Assembly (NCBI GenBank): GCA_013362195.1
Contig: JABFWM010000337.1
Coordinates: 1-10,701, forward strand
Direction of reading: 5' to 3'
DNA: 10,701 bases
Origin: Acidobacteriota bacterium
GTDB taxonomy: Bacteria > Acidobacteriota > Vicinamibacteria > Vicinamibacterales > 2-12-FULL-66-21
A program made the translations under genes and the position numbers. Under the pieces are notes generated by a model. It was given only the letters and a program-made list of their open reading frames with translations. It was not told where the DNA came from and ran no database searches. Below, in pieces: positions 6,718-10,701 of this stretch. The stretch's first letter is position 1. The number at the start of each line of letters is the position of its first letter.

Positions 6718-6814
6718 ACAATGGAGACAGTTAAGGGCGATCCGTGCGGCCGATCCCTCGATACCGCTCAGCCTAGTCGCGCACCCCACTGGACACCGGC
6801 CCGGTCCGGATGAC

Positions 6815-9800
6815 CTACGGCGTCGCAGGCGGCGTGTGCGGCGCGCCGCCGAACCGCTCGCGCAACGACTCAATCACGACGTACAGGACCGGGATGAACA
6901 CGATGTTCAGAAATGTCGACAGGAGCATCCCGCCCGCCACCGCCGTGCCCACCGAATGGCGCGCCTCCTGGCCCGCGCCGGTCGCGACGACGAGCGGGAG
7001 CACGCCCAGGATGAACGCCAGCGAGGTCATCAGGATCGGCCGCAGCCGGATGCGCCCGGCTTCGATCGCCGCGTCGACGATCGAGAGGCCCCGTCCGCGC
7101 AGCTGTTCGGCGAACTCGACGATCAGAATCGCGTTCTTGGCGGCGAGCCCGATCAGCATGACCAGGCCGACCTGGCAGTACACGTCGTTGGCCAGTCCGC
7201 GCAGCCACTGCGCCGAGAGCGCGCCCAGCACCGCCAGCGGTACGCCCAGCAGCACGATGAACGGCAGCACGAGGCTCTCGTACTGCGCCGCGAGCGTCAG
7301 GTACACCAGCAGCAGCGCGAGGCCGAAGATGATGAAGGACTGACGGCCGGCTTTCGTCTCTTCCAGCGAGATGCCCGACCACGCGTAGCCGAAGCCTTGC
7401 GGCAGATTGCGCTCGGCGAGCGATTCCATGTGCGCGAGCGCCTCGCCCGAGCTCACGCCCTGCGCGGCGGATCCGTTGATCGTTGCCGACCGGAACAGGT
7501 TGAAATGGTTGATGACCTGCGGCGCCGTCGTCTCCTTCACGGTCACCACCTGCTCGAGTGGAATCATCGTCCCGGCGCGGGTGCGCGCGTAGAGCTCCTT
7601 GAGCGCCTGCGGATTCGATCGGAACTGCTGGTCGGCCTGCACGTAGACGCGATACGCGCGGTTGTTGAACTCGAAGTCGTTCACGTACTGCGACCCGAGG
7701 AACACCTGCATCGCGCTGGTCACTTCATCGAGCGGCAGGCCGAGCGCGATCGCGCGCTGTCGATCGATCGTGACCTGCAGCTGCGGGTCGTTGGCCGTGA
7801 ACGCGCTGAAAAGGCCCCGCAGCTGGCCGGACCGGTTGCCGGCGCCGATCACGGCCTGCGTGGCCTGCGCCAGCGCGCCGATGTCGCTGCCCGCCTGATC
7901 GAGTACCTGGAACTCGAATCCGCCAAAGCGGCTCAGTCCCGGGATCGACGGCGGCGTGAACGCGACGACGATGGCGCCGGAGAGGCCGAACAAGGGCCCG
8001 CTGACGCGTCCAAGGATCGCCTGCAGCGAGTGCCCTTGTCCCGGCCGATCCTCGAAGGGCTTGAGGCGGACGAACATCAGCCCGGTATTCGATGCTGCGC
8101 CGGTGAAGCTGAACCCCATGACCGAGAACAGCGCGAGCACATCCTGATCCTTGAGGATGATCTGTTCCGCCTGCCGCGCGACGGTGGCGGTGTATTCGAG
8201 CGACGCGCCCGGCGGCGCCTGGATCTGGACGATGAAGTAGCCGGGATCTTCTTCAGGAATGAACGCCTGCGGCACGATGCGATACACAAAATAGGTCACG
8301 GCGAGCGCGAGCACGAACACGATCACCACGACGACCCGGGCGCGCATGGTGCCGCGCAGCGCCCTCACGTAGAGGTTCGTGCCGCTGCCGATGACGCGCT
8401 CGAAGAACGAAAAGAACCGGCCCTTGTGGTGGCTCTCGCGATCGAGGAGCAGCGCGGACAGCGCCGGCGTCAGCGTGACGGCGTTGAACGCCGACAGCGC
8501 CACCGCGAACACCATCGTCATCGAGAACTGCGCGTAGAGACGGCCGGTCGTGCCCGGGAAGAAGGCCACCGGCACGAACACGGCGATCAGCACGAGCGCG
8601 GTCGCGATCACCGCGCTCAACACCTCGCGCATCGCGTCGGATGCGGCCTTGCGCGCCGGGACCTTGTATTCCTGGATGTGCCGCTCGATGTTCTCGATGA
8701 CCACAATCGCGTCGTCAACGACGATGCCGGTCGCGAGGATGATGCCGAAGAGCGTCAGCGTGTTGATCGAGAACCCCATCAGCTTCACCAGCGCGAACGC
8801 GCCAATGAGCGACACGGGAATCGTGATGGTCGGAATGATCGTGCTGCGCCAGGTCTGCAGGAAGATGAAGATGACGAGCACGACCAGCACGATCGCCTCG
8901 GCGAGCGTCTTCAACACCTCGTGAATCGACTCGCGGACGACATCGGTGGTGTTGAAGGCGATCTGGTAATTCATCCCGGGCGGGAACTGCCGTTTCAGCC
9001 GTTCGAGCTCCTGCACCATCGCCTCGTAGACGTCGAGCGCGTTGGCCGTCGGGAGCTGGACGACGCCCATGCCGACCCCTTCGATGCCCTGGAAGCGCAG
9101 CTGCGATGAATAGGTCTCGGCGCCGAGCTCCGCCCGTCCGACGTCGTGCACGCGGACGAGCGCGGCGTCCTCGCCCGACTTGAGAATGATGTTGTCGAAT
9201 TCGGCGGGCTCGCGGAGCCGGCCGACGGCGCGTACGCTGAGCTGATACAGCTGCCCCGCGGGCGCGGGCGCCTGGCCGAGGCTCCCCGCCGCCACCTGCA
9301 CGTTCTGCTGCCGCAGCGCGGTGACGACGTCGTTCGCGGTGATCTTGCGCGCCGCCATGCGGTCCGGATCGAGCCAGAGCCGCATCGAGTACTTGCGCTC
9401 GCCGAAGATGATGACGTCGGCGATGCCCGGAATGCGCTTCAGCGCGTCACGCACGTAGACATCGAGATAGTTGCTCAGGAACAGCGAGTCGTACTCGCCA
9501 TGCTCGGCGTACACGCCGATCGCGGCAATGAAGCCGGTCGACTGTTTCTGCACGGTGATGCCGGTCGTCCGCACTTCGGCGGGCATGCGGCCGAGCGCCT
9601 GGTTGACGCGGTTCTGCACGTCCACCGCGGCGAGGTCCTGATCGCGGGTGACGTCGAAGGTGATGGTGATCTGCGAGACGCCGCTGTTGGTGCTGGACGA
9701 GGACATGTAGAGCATGCCCTCGACGCCGTTGATCGCCTGTTCGAGCGGCGTCGTGACGGCGGTCTCGACTTCCTGGGCGTTGGCGCCGGTAAAGAAGGCG

Positions 9801-9940
9801 CTGACGTTGACCTGCGGCGGCGCCAGCGACGGATACTGCGCCACCGGCATCGTCGGGATCGCGAGCAGCCCGGCGAGGATGATGACCAGCGAGCAGACCG
9901 ACGCGAGGATCGGACGGCGGATGAAGACGTCGACGAACAT
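6815..9940 (-). CDS. HAE1-family RND multidrug efflux pump, inner-membrane subunit, 1041 aa
   Basis: This is a full-length AcrB/MexB-like proton-driven transporter (AcrB is 1049 aa). It begins MFVDVFIRRPILASV with the first transmembrane helix, then a porter/docking region up to about residue 335 that includes a family-typical VQKQSTGFIAAIGVY (130-144). Transmembrane helices 2-6 follow; GIVVDDAIVVIENIERH (405-421) carries the proton-relay pair D409 and D410. The second large periplasmic loop runs from about 560 to 865, with a Gly/Phe switch-loop-like MGFSFTGAASNTG (608-620). The last helices include GLAAKNAILIVEFA with K935 (AcrB K940) and RIRLRPILMTSLAF with R965 (AcrB R971). All key relay residues are present, so it should be active. 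It lies 21 bp after the adaptor gene. The upstream site is a poor ribosome binding site containing an inverted repeat. Substrates cannot be predicted; hydrophobic drugs or dyes are usual for the family. A short Pro/Thr tail ends the protein. Confidence 0.97.
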   Translation of the reverse strand: MFVDVFIRRPILASVCSLVIILAGLLAIPTMPVAQYPSLAPPQVNVSAFFTGANAQEVETAVTTPLEQAINGVEGMLYMSSSSTNSGVSQITITFDVTRDQDLAAVDVQNRVNQALGRMPAEVRTTGITVQKQSTGFIAAIGVYAEHGEYDSLFLSNYLDVYVRDALKRIPGIADVIIFGERKYSMRLWLDPDRMAARKITANDVVTALRQQNVQVAAGSLGQAPAPAGQLYQLSVRAVGRLREPAEFDNIILKSGEDAALVRVHDVGRAELGAETYSSQLRFQGIEGVGMGVVQLPTANALDVYEAMVQELERLKRQFPPGMNYQIAFNTTDVVRESIHEVLKTLAEAIVLVVLVIFIFLQTWRSTIIPTITIPVSLIGAFALVKLMGFSINTLTLFGIILATGIVVDDAIVVIENIERHIQEYKVPARKAASDAMREVLSAVIATALVLIAVFVPVAFFPGTTGRLYAQFSMTMVFAVALSAFNAVTLTPALSALLLDRESHHKGRFFSFFERVIGSGTNLYVRALRGTMRARVVVVIVFVLALAVTYFVYRIVPQAFIPEEDPGYFIVQIQAPPGASLEYTATVARQAEQIILKDQDVLALFSVMGFSFTGAASNTGLMFVRLKPFEDRPGQGHSLQAILGRVSGPLFGLSGAIVVAFTPPSIPGLSRFGGFEFQVLDQAGSDIGALAQATQAVIGAGNRSGQLRGLFSAFTANDPQLQVTIDRQRAIALGLPLDEVTSAMQVFLGSQYVNDFEFNNRAYRVYVQADQQFRSNPQALKELYARTRAGTMIPLEQVVTVKETTAPQVINHFNLFRSATINGSAAQGVSSGEALAHMESLAERNLPQGFGYAWSGISLEETKAGRQSFIIFGLALLLVYLTLAAQYESLVLPFIVLLGVPLAVLGALSAQWLRGLANDVYCQVGLVMLIGLAAKNAILIVEFAEQLRGRGLSIVDAAIEAGRIRLRPILMTSLAFILGVLPLVVATGAGQEARHSVGTAVAGGMLLSTFLNIVFIPVLYVVIESLRERFGGAPHTPPATP

Positions 9941-9944
9941 GCGT

Positions 9945-9958
9945 GTTCAGCTCTGAAC
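9945..9958. repeat. Inverted repeat between the adaptor and RND genes
   Basis: GTTCAG and CTGAAC are perfect 6-base arms separated by 2 bases, within the 21-bp gap and ending 4 bases before the RND start codon. The gap has no GGAGG-like site, so the repeat occupies the place where ribosomes should bind. It could be a small dyad for a DNA-binding protein, or a chance repeat; a 2-base loop makes a stable 6-bp RNA hairpin unlikely. Confidence 0.4.
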
Positions 9959-9961
9959 GGG

Positions 9962-10701
9962 CTACTCGGCCCGGACCGGCGCGCCGTCGGCCAGCTTCTG
10001 CACGCCCGACACGATCACGCGATCGCCTTCCTTGAGCCCGCCGCTCACCACGTAATCGTTGCCGAGCATCTCGCCGACCTGCACCGGACGCTGGCGCGCG
10101 ACGAGGCCGTTTTCGCTCTGCTCGGCGACGAAGCAGAAGTACTGGCCGCCGAGACGCAGCACGGCAACGATCGGCAGCGTCAGGCCCGGCTGGCTGCTCC
10201 ACACGATTCGCGCGCGAATGAACTGCTGCACTCGGAGCGTCGGAGGCACGTCGCGCAGCTGGGCCTTGGCCAGCACCGTCTGCGTCGCGTCGTCAACACG
10301 CGGCGCGACGAACGTGATCGGGTTGGTGGCGGCGACGCGTCCGTCGGGATCGAGAATCTGGACCGGGACCCCCGCGTGCAACTCCGGCGCGCGGGTCAGC
10401 GGCACCTGCAGGTACGCTTCGAGGCCTTCACGATCGTCGATGGTCGTGATCGCCGTCGCCGGCGTGACGCGGTCGCCTTCGCGGATCGCGATGTCGCCGA
10501 CGATGCCGTCCTGCGGCGCGGTGACGCGGTAGTACTGCAGCTGCACCTGCCCCTCGCGGACCTGTGCGTCGAGCGCCGCGAGGTTCGCCTGCGCGGTTTC
10601 CAGGTTGTGCTGGGCGGTGTCGAATTCGTTCCGGCTGATGGCGCCGGCGCCGAGCAGCGACCTCAGGCGTTCGACCTGTCCCTTCCAGTACTCCACGTCC
10701 C
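9962..10701 (-). CDS. RND periplasmic adaptor (membrane fusion protein), C-terminal part, cut by window edge
   Basis: The frame is open from the right edge to a TAG at 9962 and shows 245 residues; the N-terminus with its expected signal or lipoprotein peptide is outside. An in-frame GTG at 10696 is most likely an internal valine, because the coiled-coil helix is already under way there. In order one sees the hairpin (VERLRSLLGAGAISRNEFDT onward, through a second Ala/Gln-rich helix), then the second lipoyl half-motif YRVTAPQDGIVGDIAIREGD. A beta-barrel region follows (LEAYLQVPLTRAPEL through ITFVAPRVDDATQTV), and finally the membrane-proximal domain ending GLKEGDRVIVSGVQKLADG. This is the AcrA/MexA arrangement: the protein bridges the inner-membrane pump to an outer-membrane channel in the periplasm. 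The RND pump gene follows after 21 bp, consistent with one operon. No outer-membrane channel gene lies downstream of the pump, so that partner is upstream of the window or elsewhere. Confidence 0.94.
   Translation of the reverse strand, partial: DVEYWKGQVERLRSLLGAGAISRNEFDTAQHNLETAQANLAALDAQVREGQVQLQYYRVTAPQDGIVGDIAIREGDRVTPATAITTIDDREGLEAYLQVPLTRAPELHAGVPVQILDPDGRVAATNPITFVAPRVDDATQTVLAKAQLRDVPPTLRVQQFIRARIVWSSQPGLTLPIVAVLRLGGQYFCFVAEQSENGLVARQRPVQVGEMLGNDYVVSGGLKEGDRVIVSGVQKLADGAPVRAE

Noticed and set aside
6718..6814. Possible terminator after the RND pump gene
   Set aside because: Only short GC-rich stems are visible (for example GGAC/GTCC at 6791-6807), and no T-run follows on the minus strand.
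6836..9109. A very long open frame on the plus strand (757 codons) across the RND pump gene
   Set aside because: It is antisense to a complete RND pump with all catalytic residues. Its composition is the Arg/His/Asp/Glu-rich noise expected opposite a GC-rich gene, and it has no recognisable domain.

Overview
The window is a GC-rich bacterial segment in which every gene I can support lies on the minus strand, so transcription runs from high to low coordinates. It holds nine genes, two of them cut by the window edges. The high GC content, HAE1-type RND pump, free-standing STAS protein, and locus pairing a UbiA-type phosphoribosyltransferase with GT-B glycosyltransferases suggest a Gram-negative soil-type bacterium. 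Acidobacteriota of the Vicinamibacteria kind is my guess. No rRNA, tRNA or species-specific marker is present to confirm it.

Region A (10701 to 6815) is an efflux operon. The C-terminal part of a periplasmic adaptor is followed after 21 bp by a complete 1041-residue AcrB/MexB-like inner-membrane RND pump with the full proton-relay set. The 21-bp gap contains a 14-base inverted repeat. No outer-membrane TolC-type gene follows the pump here.

Region B (6814 to 6642) is a 173-bp spacer. It carries a probable sigma70-like promoter with a perfect TTGACA, an AT-rich imperfect palindrome just past the expected start of transcription, and a strong GGAGGAG ribosome binding site. I see no convincing terminator for the pump operon.

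Region C (6641 to 1) is a surface-polysaccharide or glycolipid locus led by a small STAS-domain protein (anti-sigma-factor-antagonist type). Then come a polytopic UbiA-family enzyme closest to decaprenyl-phosphate phosphoribosyltransferase, a DUF362 protein without ferredoxin motifs, a coiled-coil protein with an Arg-rich, disordered charged tail, and three GT-B (GT4-type) glycosyltransferases. The last four genes are chained by three successive 4-bp start/stop overlaps. The last two glycosyltransferases are clearly paralogous to each other.

A reasonable reading is that the UbiA enzyme makes a polyprenyl-phosphate-linked pentose precursor, the glycosyltransferases build a glycan, and the coiled-coil protein may organise the enzymes. 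The role of the DUF362 protein is open. The least-described parts are the coiled-coil protein and the UbiA-DUF362 pairing under a STAS leader gene. I found no CRISPR array, mobile element, RNA gene or defence system.
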